A stretch of 64,000 nucleotides of DNA from JABWCQ01 sp964530625 (lineage in GTDB: Bacteria; Electryoneota; RPQS01): contig CAZHAK010000001.1 of assembly GCA_964530625.1 (NCBI GenBank), positions 1 to 64,000 of the forward strand, given 5' to 3'. This document shows, piece after piece, positions 8,030 to 16,993 of the stretch. Under the pieces are notes generated by a model. The model worked only from the letters and a program-made list of their open reading frames with translations. It did no database searches and was not told where the DNA came from. The position numbers were made by a program, and so were the translations under genes. Positions within the stretch are counted from its first letter, which is position 1; each line of letters begins with the position of its first letter.

Positions 8030-9784
8030 ATGTTCGATCGTAATACTGTCATCGCACTGATCATTGTCGGGCTTATCATGCTCGGCATTCCCTATTACTA
8101 CAAGCTCATTTCGCCGCCCGCGCCGCCTCCTCCGCCGGTTGAGACGGTGGTCGAAACCGTCGAACCGTCGAAACCACTGCAGAACGTCGGCGATGAAGTG
8201 ATAAAAGCCGCTCCAACGGACACTCTCGCGGCGATCTCCGCGGCGGATGCCTCTCCATTAGGAATCACTCCCTCCAAACCCTACAATCCCGAGCTGGTGG
8301 AAATCGAAACACCGCTGTTCAAGATGACGCTCGGCAGCGACGCTCGTCCGACCTCCTATGTATTGGAAGAGTATACTCTCAAGAGCGGCCCGCCGGTGAA
8401 TCTGCATGCGATGGCCACGGCAAAGGATTCTGCCATCGGCTCGTGGGATCTTGATTTAGGCGCGCGCAACATCACAAGTTTGAGCATGCTCTCCTTTGAC
8501 CCCAGCAGGTCCCGGCTGTTCGTGCCCAGCGGCCGCGATAGCGTCGAACTGAATTATATTTCGCCGAACGGTCAACGCTTGACGATTTACTATGTCTTTG
8601 ACGCGGCGCGCTACGGCTTTGCGTTGAAAATCAAAGGCTCTGGCTTCACGCAGACCGACACACGCGAATATAAGTTGACGTGGCAAGGCGGCGTGCCCAG
8701 CACGGAACCCAACCCCGCTTCGGATCACGAATTCGGCGGAGCGTATGCGCTCGTCGGTGAAGAGCTCGAAAACACGACGCTGGGGAGTGATCCGAAAGTC
8801 GAGTTTTCAGCGACAGGCCGCACGCCGTTTATCGCGACGCGCTCGAAATACTTTATTGCGGCGTTGGTGCCGTCCACTCCGGCGGCGGGTGTGGATATGC
8901 TGGCAAATTCCCGCGACCCGAAAGAGCCAACGGTCCCGCATCACTACAACGCGAGTTTGCGCATGCCGTGGGAGAGCGCGACGCTTGACAGCCGCGTGGA
9001 AGTTTATTGGGGGCCGATCACTAAAGAGAATTTGGAAGTTTACGAAGTAGGTTTGGAAGAAACGATGAACTGGGGCTGGGCCATCGTCAAGCCGTTCTCG
9101 CTCGCGGTGTTGTGGCTGCTGAAATTTTTCGGCAGGTTCATTCATAATTACGGCATCGTGATTATTCTCTTCTCGATCATGGTCAAGGTGGTGCTCTGGC
9201 CGTTGACCAGAAAATCGCAGGTCGCGATGAAGAAGATGGCCGCGCTGAAACCGGAATTGGAAGCGCTGAAAGCCAAGCACGGCAAAAATCCGCAGGCGAT
9301 GAATCAGGCGATGATGGCGCTCTATAAAGAGCGCGGCGTCAATCCCGCGGCGGGCTGTATTCCGATGCTCTTTCAGATGCCGATTCTTTACGGCTTGTTT
9401 ATCGTGTTTCGCAGCACGATTGAGTTCCGTCAAGCGCCGTTCTTCGGCTGGATCAGCGATTTAAGTCAGCCGGATTTTCTCTTTCATCTGCCGTTCACGA
9501 TTCCGCTCTATGGCGCGGGCGTCGGTCTCTTGCCGATAGTGATGGGCATTTCGCAATTTTTCATGTCGAAAGCCACCATCACAGATCCCAATCAGAAAAT
9601 GATGCTCTACATCATGCCCGTGATGATGGTCTTCCTATTTAACAATTTCCCCAGCGGCCTCTCGCTCTACTACACACTCTTCAACGTCCTCGCCATCGTC
9701 GAGCAAAAACTCATCAAGCTCCCCGAAACCGTCCCCGCCGCCGTAGTAGTAGAAGAAAAACCAAAGAAGAAAAAGAAGAAGTAA
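8030..9784 (+). CDS. yidC: Membrane protein insertase YidC
   Basis: Inserts and folds inner-membrane proteins, alone or with SecYEG. At 584 residues it has the long form typical of diderm bacteria: an N-terminal anchor (VIALIIVGLIMLGIPYYY), a Pro-rich linker, a periplasmic beta-sandwich domain (about 80-340) and the C-terminal five-helix insertase core. Core hallmarks are the cytoplasmic hairpin KKMAALKPELEALKAKHG, GVNPAAGCIPMLFQMPILYGLF and MMLYIMPVMMVFLFNNFPSGLSLYY. The tail ends in a run of lysines, as often seen for ribosome binding. It lies downstream of the two channel genes in the same direction. Confidence 0.97.
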   Translation: MFDRNTVIALIIVGLIMLGIPYYYKLISPPAPPPPPVETVVETVEPSKPLQNVGDEVIKAAPTDTLAAISAADASPLGITPSKPYNPELVEIETPLFKMTLGSDARPTSYVLEEYTLKSGPPVNLHAMATAKDSAIGSWDLDLGARNITSLSMLSFDPSRSRLFVPSGRDSVELNYISPNGQRLTIYYVFDAARYGFALKIKGSGFTQTDTREYKLTWQGGVPSTEPNPASDHEFGGAYALVGEELENTTLGSDPKVEFSATGRTPFIATRSKYFIAALVPSTPAAGVDMLANSRDPKEPTVPHHYNASLRMPWESATLDSRVEVYWGPITKENLEVYEVGLEETMNWGWAIVKPFSLAVLWLLKFFGRFIHNYGIVIILFSIMVKVVLWPLTRKSQVAMKKMAALKPELEALKAKHGKNPQAMNQAMMALYKERGVNPAAGCIPMLFQMPILYGLFIVFRSTIEFRQAPFFGWISDLSQPDFLFHLPFTIPLYGAGVGLLPIVMGISQFFMSKATITDPNQKMMLYIMPVMMVFLFNNFPSGLSLYYTLFNVLAIVEQKLIKLPETVPAAVVVEEKPKKKKKK

Positions 9785-9793
9785 AAAGCACTC

Positions 9794-9847
9794 GCCGTTG
9801 TGGGTCTCCAGGCTTGTCCTCGAACAAAGTGAAGGACCCGCAATGGC
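9794..9847. repeat. REP-like palindrome family A, copy 2 (long loop)
   Basis: The same arms as at 1642-1671, but the loop is enlarged to about 28 nt (CAGGCTTGTCCTCGAACAAA and following). It is followed at 9863-9882 by a second palindrome, GGGCGGAA-GGCG-TTCCGCCC. Confidence 0.7.
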
Positions 9848-10160
9848 AAGCAAGCAAAGTAGGGGCGGAAGGCGTTCCGCCCACTCCAAGTTCGCGGCGG
9901 CTTCCAAGTTAGCCAAGGCCTCGCACTCAGTGCTAGTTGAGATGTTTGACACAACTTTCGAAAACTATGTGCCAAGCGTGGACTGTAAAGCAGATAGAAT
10001 TTTGGAAATACTAGGATTGACAGATGCAACAATCGCAGAATTGGCAAAGTCAGGTTGCACAGTTATCTCGGTTGATGCAACCTTAGTGCTTCTGCTCCAG
10101 AAACGCGGCCTCCGCGCTCTTAATTTTAACTGGAGCAGAACACCGGACCTTCTTTACTAG
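9843..10160 (+). pseudogene. PIN-domain toxin remnant fused to palindromic repeats
   Basis: The open frame ends with a region resembling the C-terminal half of a PIN domain (VapC-like RNase): LGLTDATIAELAKSGCTVIS, then VDATLVLLLQKRGLRALNF, including two Asp positions of the metal site (TDA and SVDA). The N-terminal half, which should carry the first catalytic Asp and a Glu, is missing. Instead the frame begins in repeat-derived sequence (MASKQSRGGRRSAHSK, encoded by the family A and B palindromes). No antitoxin gene is adjacent. Most likely a decayed toxin fragment; whether it is translated is unknown. Confidence 0.5.
9863..9882. repeat. REP-like palindrome family B, copy 1
   Basis: GGGCGGAA-GGCG-TTCCGCCC, a perfect 8-bp stem with a 4-base loop. 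Related copies: 36360-36380 (5-base loop) and a degenerate one near 22104-22127. It encodes RGGRRSAHS in the PIN remnant frame. Confidence 0.75.
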
Positions 10161-10232
10161 AAGCACCACATACACCATCAAACGCCTCGACTCAGATTAT
10201 TTCGAAGAATAACATTCGCAACGAATCCTCCC

Positions 10233-11381
10233 ATGAACGACGAGACCAAAAACGAAGTACCGGCAGAGCCGGAAACCCCGGAAGAATCGGCAGCCACAGG
10301 GGCAGCCGCTACAAACGAACCGGAAGAACAAGAAACCGAATCCTTCTCCACCGAATCTCTTGACGACTCCGAAATTTCATCCCCCCTCCCCCATCCCCCA
10401 TCCCCGAAAGATGAAGGAAACGGCGCGGAGAATTTGGAGCAAATTGCCGCCGCCATCAAGTCGCTCGACAGCGGCCACATCAAAGACGGCAAGCGCAACT
10501 ATAAAGAGTTTTTCGAACATGCGAAATCAGTCGGTGCGCTCTTCAAATCTCTGAAGCCGCTGCCGCACGAGGAGCGGGAAAAACTCTGGCAGGAGTTTTC
10601 AGCGTTGTGCGACGACGCGCGCGCGCAGCAGAACGCCGAGCGCGAAGAGCAAAAACTCGCGTCGCTCGAATTGCGCGGCAAACTTGAAGCGCAGTTAGTC
10701 GAGCTTGCGCAGTCGGGGCCGAACGCGAAATATGCCGACGACTTCAACGACTTTTCCAACAAGATGAGAGCCGTGCGCGAAGAATTTACCGGCACAAAAG
10801 ACAAACCGGGTCCGCTGGTTCCCCGCGATCGCGAAGCGCTCTGGAAATTGTGGAAGAGCACCGACGAAGCGATTTGGCAGCACCGCAAAGCGATTCGCGA
10901 TGAAAATTACGCGGCAGGAAAAGAACACATGGCGCTCTGCGCGGAGATTGCGGCACATGGTGATCCGTTCGCCTGTCACAAAAAAATCAAAGAGCTGCGA
11001 CCGTGGCAGCGCAGCGCGGAGCTCGCTCGCGAACAGCGCAACGAAATCCGCAAGTCGCTCGACGAATCGTGGGAAGCCGCCGCCGCGCGCATCGAAGCCG
11101 AACGCGCCGAGCGTCGTCAGCAGTTTGATGAGTGGAAAGAACGCTCAAGCGACCGTCTTTCTGATTGGGAAGAGAAACTCGAAAAGATGCGCGAGTTCCG
11201 TCTTAAACTCGAAGAGCAGATCACGCGCCTGAACGACATGGAAGCCAACGCGCGCACCGACGAGTTCGCCGATCAAGTAGTAGGCTGGCGCGAAGAAAAA
11301 GAGACCAAAATCGCCGACGTGGACAACAACATCGCCAACCTCGCCGAAAAAATCGAAGCGGTGAAGAAACGGTTGAAGTAA
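10233..11381 (+). CDS. Coiled-coil DUF349-like protein
   Basis: A 382-residue, highly charged protein, acidic at the N-terminus and rich in coiled coil from about 120 to the end. Repeated motifs such as LPHEEREKLWQEFSALCDDARAQ and VPRDREALWKLWKSTDEAIW resemble the DUF349 repeat (P-x-x-x-x-x-x-LW-x-x-F/W). DUF349 proteins are of poorly known function; some have been linked to RNA or stress processes, which cannot be inferred here. Residues 48-58 (SSPLPHPPSPK) come from a C-rich 36-bp repeat (10373-10408) also found inside mnmE. No signal peptide, so probably cytoplasmic. Confidence 0.6.
   Translation: MNDETKNEVPAEPETPEESAATGAAATNEPEEQETESFSTESLDDSEISSPLPHPPSPKDEGNGAENLEQIAAAIKSLDSGHIKDGKRNYKEFFEHAKSVGALFKSLKPLPHEEREKLWQEFSALCDDARAQQNAEREEQKLASLELRGKLEAQLVELAQSGPNAKYADDFNDFSNKMRAVREEFTGTKDKPGPLVPRDREALWKLWKSTDEAIWQHRKAIRDENYAAGKEHMALCAEIAAHGDPFACHKKIKELRPWQRSAELAREQRNEIRKSLDESWEAAAARIEAERAERRQQFDEWKERSSDRLSDWEEKLEKMREFRLKLEEQITRLNDMEANARTDEFADQVVGWREEKETKIADVDNNIANLAEKIEAVKKRLK
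10373..10408 (+). repeat. C-rich 36-bp repeat inside a coding region, copy 1
   Basis: Identical at 32 of 36 bases to 12904-12939 in mnmE and read in the same frame in both (SSPLPHPPSP and SSPIPHPPSP). It is built of TCCCC(N)A-type units. It adds residues to an otherwise acidic low-complexity N-terminus. Confidence 0.7.
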
Positions 11382-11427
11382 TAGAAACGTGCGCCGAGCG
11401 GTGCGTCCCCGCGCCGCCGGAATCTGA

Positions 11428-11922
11428 GTGAAACGCACCGCATTAATCTCCCCCTGCGGCACCTACCGTTACCGTCTCGAACGCATTTGGAATGACACGC
11501 TGCCGCGCATTCATTGGATCATGTTGAATCCGTCAACTGCCGATGCAACGCAAGACGACAACACGATTCGCCGCGTGATTTCATTTTCGCAAAGTTGGGG
11601 CTACGGCTCGGCGGTTGTTTTGAATTTGTTTGCATATAGAACACCGCATCCGAAACACTTGCAGCAAGCAAACGACCCCGTCGGCCCGCGCAATGATAAA
11701 CATCTCGCGGAGTTGAATGCTCCCATCATTGCCGCGTGGGGCGCGCACAGTTTCGCAATATCGCGGGCTACCGAAGTACTGACATTGCTTTCGCGCCAGC
11801 GCAATCAGTCCAGCGGCACGCTGGTTCTGTGCCTCGGCCAAAACAAAAACGGCTCGCCGAAACATCCGCTGTATGTGAGCGGAGAGTCGCAGTTGAAGAA
11901 GTTAAAGAGAAAGATGCTTTAG
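11428..11922 (+). CDS. DUF1643 domain protein
   Basis: 164 residues matching the DUF1643 pattern closely: an N-terminal YRYRLERIW, the family block WIMLNPSTADATQDDNTIRRVISFSQSWGYG, VVLNLFAYRTPHPKHL, and a C-terminal LGQNKNGSPKHPLYV. DUF1643 proteins are cytoplasmic with no assigned reaction, often in accessory regions and phages. GTG 11428 follows only a weak ribosome-binding site. It precedes another accessory gene of unlike base composition. Confidence 0.85.
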   Translation: MKRTALISPCGTYRYRLERIWNDTLPRIHWIMLNPSTADATQDDNTIRRVISFSQSWGYGSAVVLNLFAYRTPHPKHLQQANDPVGPRNDKHLAELNAPIIAAWGAHSFAISRATEVLTLLSRQRNQSSGTLVLCLGQNKNGSPKHPLYVSGESQLKKLKRKML

Positions 11923-11987
11923 ACGAGCGAAAACCCTCATGACTGCTCGGGCTTTTTCATACCGGAAACCGAGCTTATTAGAGAACT

Positions 11988-12800
11988 ATGCCCATACGCC
12001 TAGACGAATTTGAGCAAAGAATGGAAAGCGTGTTCCTTGATTGGGACAAACGTGATCGCGAGCACCAGCTCTCGCACCCCGAAAGCGAGCAAGTGCTTCG
12101 TGATGGAGTGGTGGACCCTCCCTTGTACTGGTCAGAGAGCGTGCGTCTTCTCTTTCTTTTGAAAGAAGTAAATGACCCCGCTATGACAAAGAACAAGAAA
12201 ACAAAGGCGGACACGTTACATGTTCGCAGTAACTATTGGCTCCTACCGGGCCTTAGAGAAGGAGGAATCTCAGAGAATGGCAAAGCTTGGGACAATTGGG
12301 AAGTTATTGCAAGGTGGACAAAGGCAATACTTGATGAAGTCGACAGCATAGACAGTTGGCCCGACATTGAAAAGGATATTAACAGTACGGCCAAGAGCCG
12401 CGCCGCACAGCTTCGTAGAGTAGCGGTCGTTAATGTAAAGAAAGAAGGTGGAGGAGGTAGTGCGGACCACGCCAAGATTGGAGATTACTTTGCGATGACA
12501 AAAGACCTACTCTTTGCACAATTGAAACAATGCAATCCGCATATAATAGTTTGCGGCGGATCGAGCATCTACCAGCTATTTCGCAGTGGAGTAAATCCGG
12601 CAGAAAGAGAAAGCGAACTTAGAAAACACGGCGCACTCTTCTTTCATTGGCGCTACCCTGGCGGAGAGACGAGAGTCGTCAATTGGTTTCACTTCGGCTA
12701 CTTTTCCCGGCTGACCCCAGCACTAAAACCATGGGCACATTTAGGTTTAGTCAAGGCCGTTCGTCAAATTCTGGGCAATAGCCAAATGAACACCCCGTGA
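11988..12800 (+). CDS. Hypothetical protein, possible uracil-DNA-glycosylase-like fold
   Basis: A 270-residue protein, noticeably more AT-rich than its neighbours. Readable blocks are SVRLLFLLKEVNDP, VRSNYWLLPGLREGG, LRRVAVVNVKKEGGGG, QCNPHIIVCGGSSIYQLF and TRVVNWFHFGYFSRL. The order of a hydrophobic strand ending in charged residues, VVN, then P-x-IIVCGG and a late aromatic/His block recalls the uracil-DNA glycosylase superfamily, but no catalytic motif is certain, so this is a weak fold guess. No signal peptide. Its stop overlaps the GTG start of mnmE (GTGA), so the two are translationally coupled. Probably acquired by transfer together with the DUF1643 gene. Confidence 0.45.
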   Translation: MPIRLDEFEQRMESVFLDWDKRDREHQLSHPESEQVLRDGVVDPPLYWSESVRLLFLLKEVNDPAMTKNKKTKADTLHVRSNYWLLPGLREGGISENGKAWDNWEVIARWTKAILDEVDSIDSWPDIEKDINSTAKSRAAQLRRVAVVNVKKEGGGGSADHAKIGDYFAMTKDLLFAQLKQCNPHIIVCGGSSIYQLFRSGVNPAERESELRKHGALFFHWRYPGGETRVVNWFHFGYFSRLTPALKPWAHLGLVKAVRQILGNSQMNTP

Positions 12801-14158
12801 CCCCTCCCCCCGACACCATCGCCGCCATCGCCACGCCCCCCGGCATTGGCGGCATAGCCGCAATCAGGATTTCCGGCCCGAAGTCATGGGAAGTTGCACG
12901 TTCAATTTCATCCCCGATCCCGCATCCCCCATCTCCGAATTCCGTCAGATACGCCGACATAGTCAATAATAACAACGAGCTGATTGACAAAGTGTTGATC
13001 AGCTTTTTCAAATCTCCCCAGTCCTACACGGGCGAGGATGTGGTTGAGGTCTCCTGCCACGGTGGAAATATTACCTCTAAGAGATTATTAAAACTCATAT
13101 TGTCACAAGACGTGCGAATTGCCAGACCGGGCGAGTTCACTGAGCGCGCCTACCTGAACGGCAAACTCGATTTGGCCCAAGCCGAAGCGGTTGCCGGCCT
13201 AATTCATGCCCGATCCGAGGCTGCCGCTCGTGTTTCGCTCCAGCAATTGACGGGAAAGCTCTCCGAGCATATCAAGGAGATGCGAGCGAAGATACTGGAT
13301 TTATTAGCATTGTTAGAGCTCGAACTGGATTTCAGCGAAGAGGACGTGAGTTTTCAGAGCTTGGAGTCCCGCAAGGCCGATTTGTTAGAATTGCAAGGCC
13401 AAATCAAACAGTTAATCTCGACCTTCGCACGGGGCCGCATCGAGCGCGAAGGCCTGCGAGTCGCCATCGTCGGCGCGCCCAATGCCGGAAAGTCCACATT
13501 ATTGAACAGAATTGTGGGCGATGACCGGGCCATTGTGTCGCCACATCCGGGCACTACGCGCGATGTGGTGGAGGCCCATCTCGAGCTTTCCGGACATGAA
13601 GTCATTTTTCAGGACACAGCGGGCCTCCGCGACACGGAGCACGAGATCGAAACGATCGGCATCGAGCGCACGCGAAAGACGCTGAATCGCGCGGATATCG
13701 TGTTACTCTTGGTAGATTCGGCCTCAGGCGAGCTGCCAGGAACTGCAGTTTTATCAGAAATCTCGAGTCGAAATGCAGTTATCGTCCTTAATAAGTGCGA
13801 TATTGTAGCTGGGGAATCATTCTCGCTTCCGCCCGAGTTAAAAGATATGGGCGCGAAGCAATTCAATATCTCGGCTTTGACCGGCGCGGGTGTTGAATCT
13901 CTGTTGTCCGAACTGACCCACCGCTTCTCGCACGAACTGGATTCGGCAAGCGATCTGGTGATAACCGAATCGCGCCATTATGACGCGTTGCGCCGATCCG
14001 CCGACGCGATTGCGCGCGCGGAAAAATTGTTTCACGAACCGACCTTGATGGCCAGCGATTTGCGCGACGCCGCCAATGCGTTGGGCGAAATCACCGGCGA
14101 AACCATCGGCGAAGAAGTGTTGGATCGCATATTCTCAAAATTTTGTATTGGAAAATAG
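12797..14158 (+). CDS. mnmE: tRNA modification GTPase MnmE
   Basis: With MnmG it installs the carboxymethylaminomethyl group on U34 of certain tRNAs. Of 453 residues, the N-terminal folate-binding domain starts DTIAAIATPPGIGGIAAIRISGP and contains PGEFTERAYLNGKLDLAQAEAV. The inserted G domain has G1 GAPNAGKS (226-233), TTRD (253-256), DTAG (273-276) and NKCD (332-335). The C-terminus is FCIGK with the essential Cys. Residues 37-48 (SISSPIPHPPSP) are an insertion from a C-rich repeat, placed in a loop of the N-terminal domain before the conserved RYADI strand. GTG 12797 overlaps the preceding stop. Confidence 0.97.
   Translation: MTPPPDTIAAIATPPGIGGIAAIRISGPKSWEVARSISSPIPHPPSPNSVRYADIVNNNNELIDKVLISFFKSPQSYTGEDVVEVSCHGGNITSKRLLKLILSQDVRIARPGEFTERAYLNGKLDLAQAEAVAGLIHARSEAAARVSLQQLTGKLSEHIKEMRAKILDLLALLELELDFSEEDVSFQSLESRKADLLELQGQIKQLISTFARGRIEREGLRVAIVGAPNAGKSTLLNRIVGDDRAIVSPHPGTTRDVVEAHLELSGHEVIFQDTAGLRDTEHEIETIGIERTRKTLNRADIVLLLVDSASGELPGTAVLSEISSRNAVIVLNKCDIVAGESFSLPPELKDMGAKQFNISALTGAGVESLLSELTHRFSHELDSASDLVITESRHYDALRRSADAIARAEKLFHEPTLMASDLRDAANALGEITGETIGEEVLDRIFSKFCIGK
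12904..12939 (+). repeat. C-rich 36-bp repeat inside mnmE, copy 2
   Basis: 32 of 36 bases match 10373-10408, in the same frame. It lengthens mnmE by about 11 codons without breaking it. Confidence 0.7.
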
Positions 14159-14171
14159 AAAGTAGGTAAAG

Positions 14172-14750
14172 ATGGCCGCGCTCAGTAATACTGTACTTGA
14201 ATCTGTTGTTAAAAATTATATCGAACTAAACCGCCCCAAATCGAAAGCCGAGTTTGAATGGTATGCCGCGCAGCCCTCGCTCGAAGAAGCTATTCGCGCC
14301 GCAGCGTCCGCGCAAACCGGGACCGGCAAATCCACCAAGACCGCGCGCAAGGGTTCCGCCGAGTCGCGGAAAGTGGCCGAAGAGAAGTTAGTCGAGCAAA
14401 TGGAGAGTCTGCAATCCGCCAAGACGTTTGACTCGCTGTTGGAGGAAATCGAGCGCGCTGTGCTGCCGATTCCGGGCTTGAATGATTTGTACGCCTACGA
14501 CACGGCGACGCGCATCGGCGCGTTCTTGAATATCTGGCCGAAGCATGTCTATCTTTACACAGGCACGCGCACCGGCGCCAAACAAATCGGCATCGTGACG
14601 AAGAAACGATTGGTGCTCTTCACAAGTTTGCCCGCGCCTTTGCAGGAACTCGAACCCTACGAAGCCGAAGAAGCGTTAAGCAATCTAAAAAAACTAATCT
14701 CCGATCCCGCCGCCACACCCTCGTCCTACTTCAGCCAAAGCCGGGAGTAG
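14172..14750 (+). CDS. Conserved-looking hypothetical protein
   Basis: 192 residues. The C-terminal half (from about 90) looks like a folded domain: LPIPGLNDLYAYDTATRIGAFLNIWPKHVYLYTGTRTGAKQIG, then LEPYEAEEALSNLKKLI. The pattern PGL...YDTA.RIGA resembles helix-hairpin-helix-containing proteins of unknown function that I recall but cannot name. The N-terminal half holds a Lys/Ala-rich linker (TGTGKSTKTARKGSAESRK). No signal peptide or membrane segment. It lies 13 nt after mnmE, so is probably co-transcribed. Confidence 0.6.
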   Translation: MAALSNTVLESVVKNYIELNRPKSKAEFEWYAAQPSLEEAIRAAASAQTGTGKSTKTARKGSAESRKVAEEKLVEQMESLQSAKTFDSLLEEIERAVLPIPGLNDLYAYDTATRIGAFLNIWPKHVYLYTGTRTGAKQIGIVTKKRLVLFTSLPAPLQELEPYEAEEALSNLKKLISDPAATPSSYFSQSRE

Positions 14751-14828
14751 AGGATCGCACAACAACAATTCAATAGAACAAGCAGATAATTTTCTGCTTT
14801 TCTGTTTTAGCTTTTCTATCTTCCTATT

Positions 14829-15536
14829 TTGCTTTCTTCCGACTTCCTAATCTTTGATTGCGACGGTGTCCTCGTGGATAGCGAGTGGCTGGTCGCGCGC
14901 ATTGAAGTCGAAACCCGCGCGGAGTTTGGTCAACAGATTTCCGTAGAGGAATACATTCGCCGCTACGTCGGACTTTCGACACGCTCGCCGGAATATCTGA
15001 AAAGTCTGGAAGGCTTGCCGCCCGAGTTTCGCGACTTGATGAGAGTCCGTGTCGAGCGCGCCTTTCACGAAGAACTCGAAGCCATCCCCGGCGTCTCAGA
15101 AACTCTCGAGCAGTTGAAACACAGGCCTAAAGCCATCGCATCCAGCAGCAGTCCGCACGAAATCGAAATGATGTTAGAGCACGTCGGCTTGCTGCATCAC
15201 TTTGAATTGCACGCGGCGGCACCCGCTGCGGGTGCCCCGGGGCTTGGAGCGGGTCGAAATGGATTCAATATTTTCTCAGTCTCCATGGTCGCGCTTCCCA
15301 AGCCGGCGCCGGATGTCTATCTGCACGCCGCCCAGCAAAACAATGTTCTCCCGTCGCAATGTTTAGTGATTGAAGACTCTGTCGTCGGCGCGACGTCCGC
15401 GCTCGCGGCGGGCATGACGGTCTGGGGATTCGTCGGCGGTCGTCATACGACACCCGGCACAAAAGAACGACTTCACGAGTTGGGAGTAAGCCGCGTCATC
15501 GAACACATGAGTGAAGTAGCCGAACGGCTCCGATGA
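14829..15536 (+). CDS. HAD-superfamily phosphatase, beta-phosphoglucomutase-like subfamily
   Basis: 235 residues with the HAD motifs in order: motif I DCDGVLVDSE (nucleophile Asp), motif II IASSSSPHEIE, the Lys in KPAPDVYLHAA and motif III VIEDSVVGATSALAAG. This fits small-molecule phosphatases or sugar phosphomutases acting in the cytoplasm; the substrate is unknown. Between the cap/core region HHFELHA and IFSVSMVALPKP is an insertion (about residues 129-145, AAPAAGAPGLGAGRNGF) coded by a palindromic repeat (15218-15236). TTG 14829 is used because DFLIFDCDG needs it. It overlaps the next gene by four bases (ATGA). Confidence 0.85.
   Translation: MLSSDFLIFDCDGVLVDSEWLVARIEVETRAEFGQQISVEEYIRRYVGLSTRSPEYLKSLEGLPPEFRDLMRVRVERAFHEELEAIPGVSETLEQLKHRPKAIASSSSPHEIEMMLEHVGLLHHFELHAAAPAAGAPGLGAGRNGFNIFSVSMVALPKPAPDVYLHAAQQNNVLPSQCLVIEDSVVGATSALAAGMTVWGFVGGRHTTPGTKERLHELGVSRVIEHMSEVAERLR
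15218..15236. repeat. Palindrome inserted in frame in the HAD gene
   Basis: GGCACCCG-CTG-CGGGTGCC. An intergenic copy with one loop difference lies at 57497-57515, showing that it is a dispersed element rather than part of the gene's own history. Confidence 0.75.
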
Positions 15537-16978
15537 TTCTCGTAACGGGTGCCACAGGATACGTCGGCGGCAGACTGATCACCGCACTGTTGCAAAAGCG
15601 CTCTGCCGTGCGTTGTCTGGCGCGAAGCGCAAGCCGTGTGGAGCGCCCGGGTTGGGAATCGGTTGAAGTTGTCGAAGGAGACGCACGCGACGCGGACGTG
15701 TTAGCACGCGCGATGTCCGGCGTAACCACGGCGTATTACTTGATTCATTCGATGGCATCGTCAGGCCGGGATTTTGCGAAGCGCGACGTCGAGTTAGCAG
15801 AACAGTTCGCAGAAGTTGCCGCCGCCAAAAATGTGCAACGCATTGTCTATCTTGGTGGCTTGGGTGACAGCGAAGGAATGTTGTCCGAACATTTGCAAAG
15901 CCGTCACGCCACGGGTGACGCGCTGCGCTCAGGTTTCGTTCCCGTGATTGAGTTTCGCGCGGGTATGGTGCTCGGATCAGGCAGTTTGTCGTTCGAATTG
16001 TTGCGCGACATGGTCGAGCGCTTGCCGCTCATGATCGGACCGAAATGGGTGCGCACGGTAACACAACCGATTGCAATTCGCGACGTGCTCTCCTACTTAA
16101 TCGGCGCGCACGAGCAAGGGCTGTCAGAAGATCGCGTGTACGAAATCGGCGGCAAGGATATCACGTCCTATCAAGAGTTGATGCAACTCTACGCGAATCT
16201 GCGCGGCCTCAGACGCTACATGATCAATGTTCCATTCCTGACGCCGGGGCTGTCATCGTATTGGGTGGATTTTGTCACGTCGGTGCCGAGATCTGTTTCG
16301 CGTCCTTTGATTGACGGCTTGCGCAATGAAACAATTTGCCGCGACAAGAGTGCGTTGCGCGATTTTCCCGTCAAGCCGCTCGGCGTTGAGGAGGCGACGC
16401 GCCTGGCGATTGCGCGCATGGTGCGAGGAACAGTCGAAACACGCTGGAGTGATTCGTTCTCGGTTTTGGGTCAATCATTGACACCGAACCTCGCGATGAT
16501 GCAGATCGAGGGCATGATTATTGAGCATCGTTTTCGCGCAGTGGATTTGCCGGCGGCAAGAGTGTTTCAAGCGGTGACGCGCATCGGCGGCGATTACGGC
16601 TGGCCTTTTGCGGATTTTTTGTGGGAGATGCGCGGACAAATGGATCGCTTTTTTGGCGGTGTGGGCATGCGGCGCGGACGAAGAAGCCACTCAGAGTTGC
16701 GCGTCGGAGACCCCTTGGATTTTTGGCGCGTGGACAGACTCGTGCCGCACAGACTTTTGCGGTTACATGCCGAGATGAGACTTCCCGGCAAAGCGTGGCT
16801 GCAATTTGAAGTGCGCGAACACAACGAGACCTCGTGCACGCTTGAGCAAACGACGTTCTTCGAGCCGAAGGGTTTATGGGGACAGCTTTACTGGTATTCG
16901 CTCTATCCGATCCACAAAGTCATTTTCACCGGCATGATCAAGCGCATCGTCGCCAAAGCCCGCTGTAGCGTAGAATAA
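15533..16978 (+). CDS. NAD(P)-binding SDR-type protein with DUF2867 domain
   Basis: 481 residues. The N-terminus is an atypical short-chain dehydrogenase Rossmann fold: ILVTGATGYVGGRLITALL (TGxxGxxG), then VEVVEGDARD and YLIHSM. From about 310 follows a DUF2867-like domain (ESFSV-type start WSDSFSVLGQ, MQIEGMIIEHRFRAVDLPAARVF, then DPLDFWRVDRLVPHRLLRLHAEMRLPG). This two-domain architecture is widespread and usually annotated as an oxidoreductase or NmrA-like protein; the substrate is unknown. It starts inside the stop of the HAD gene, so the two are coupled. A strong terminator follows. Confidence 0.85.
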   Translation: MILVTGATGYVGGRLITALLQKRSAVRCLARSASRVERPGWESVEVVEGDARDADVLARAMSGVTTAYYLIHSMASSGRDFAKRDVELAEQFAEVAAAKNVQRIVYLGGLGDSEGMLSEHLQSRHATGDALRSGFVPVIEFRAGMVLGSGSLSFELLRDMVERLPLMIGPKWVRTVTQPIAIRDVLSYLIGAHEQGLSEDRVYEIGGKDITSYQELMQLYANLRGLRRYMINVPFLTPGLSSYWVDFVTSVPRSVSRPLIDGLRNETICRDKSALRDFPVKPLGVEEATRLAIARMVRGTVETRWSDSFSVLGQSLTPNLAMMQIEGMIIEHRFRAVDLPAARVFQAVTRIGGDYGWPFADFLWEMRGQMDRFFGGVGMRRGRRSHSELRVGDPLDFWRVDRLVPHRLLRLHAEMRLPGKAWLQFEVREHNETSCTLEQTTFFEPKGLWGQLYWYSLYPIHKVIFTGMIKRIVAKARCSVE

Positions 16979-16993
16979 AAATACCTGCAACAC

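Noticed and set aside
8807..9433. A 208-codon leftward open frame inside yidC
   Set aside because: Antisense shadow of a strongly conserved gene.
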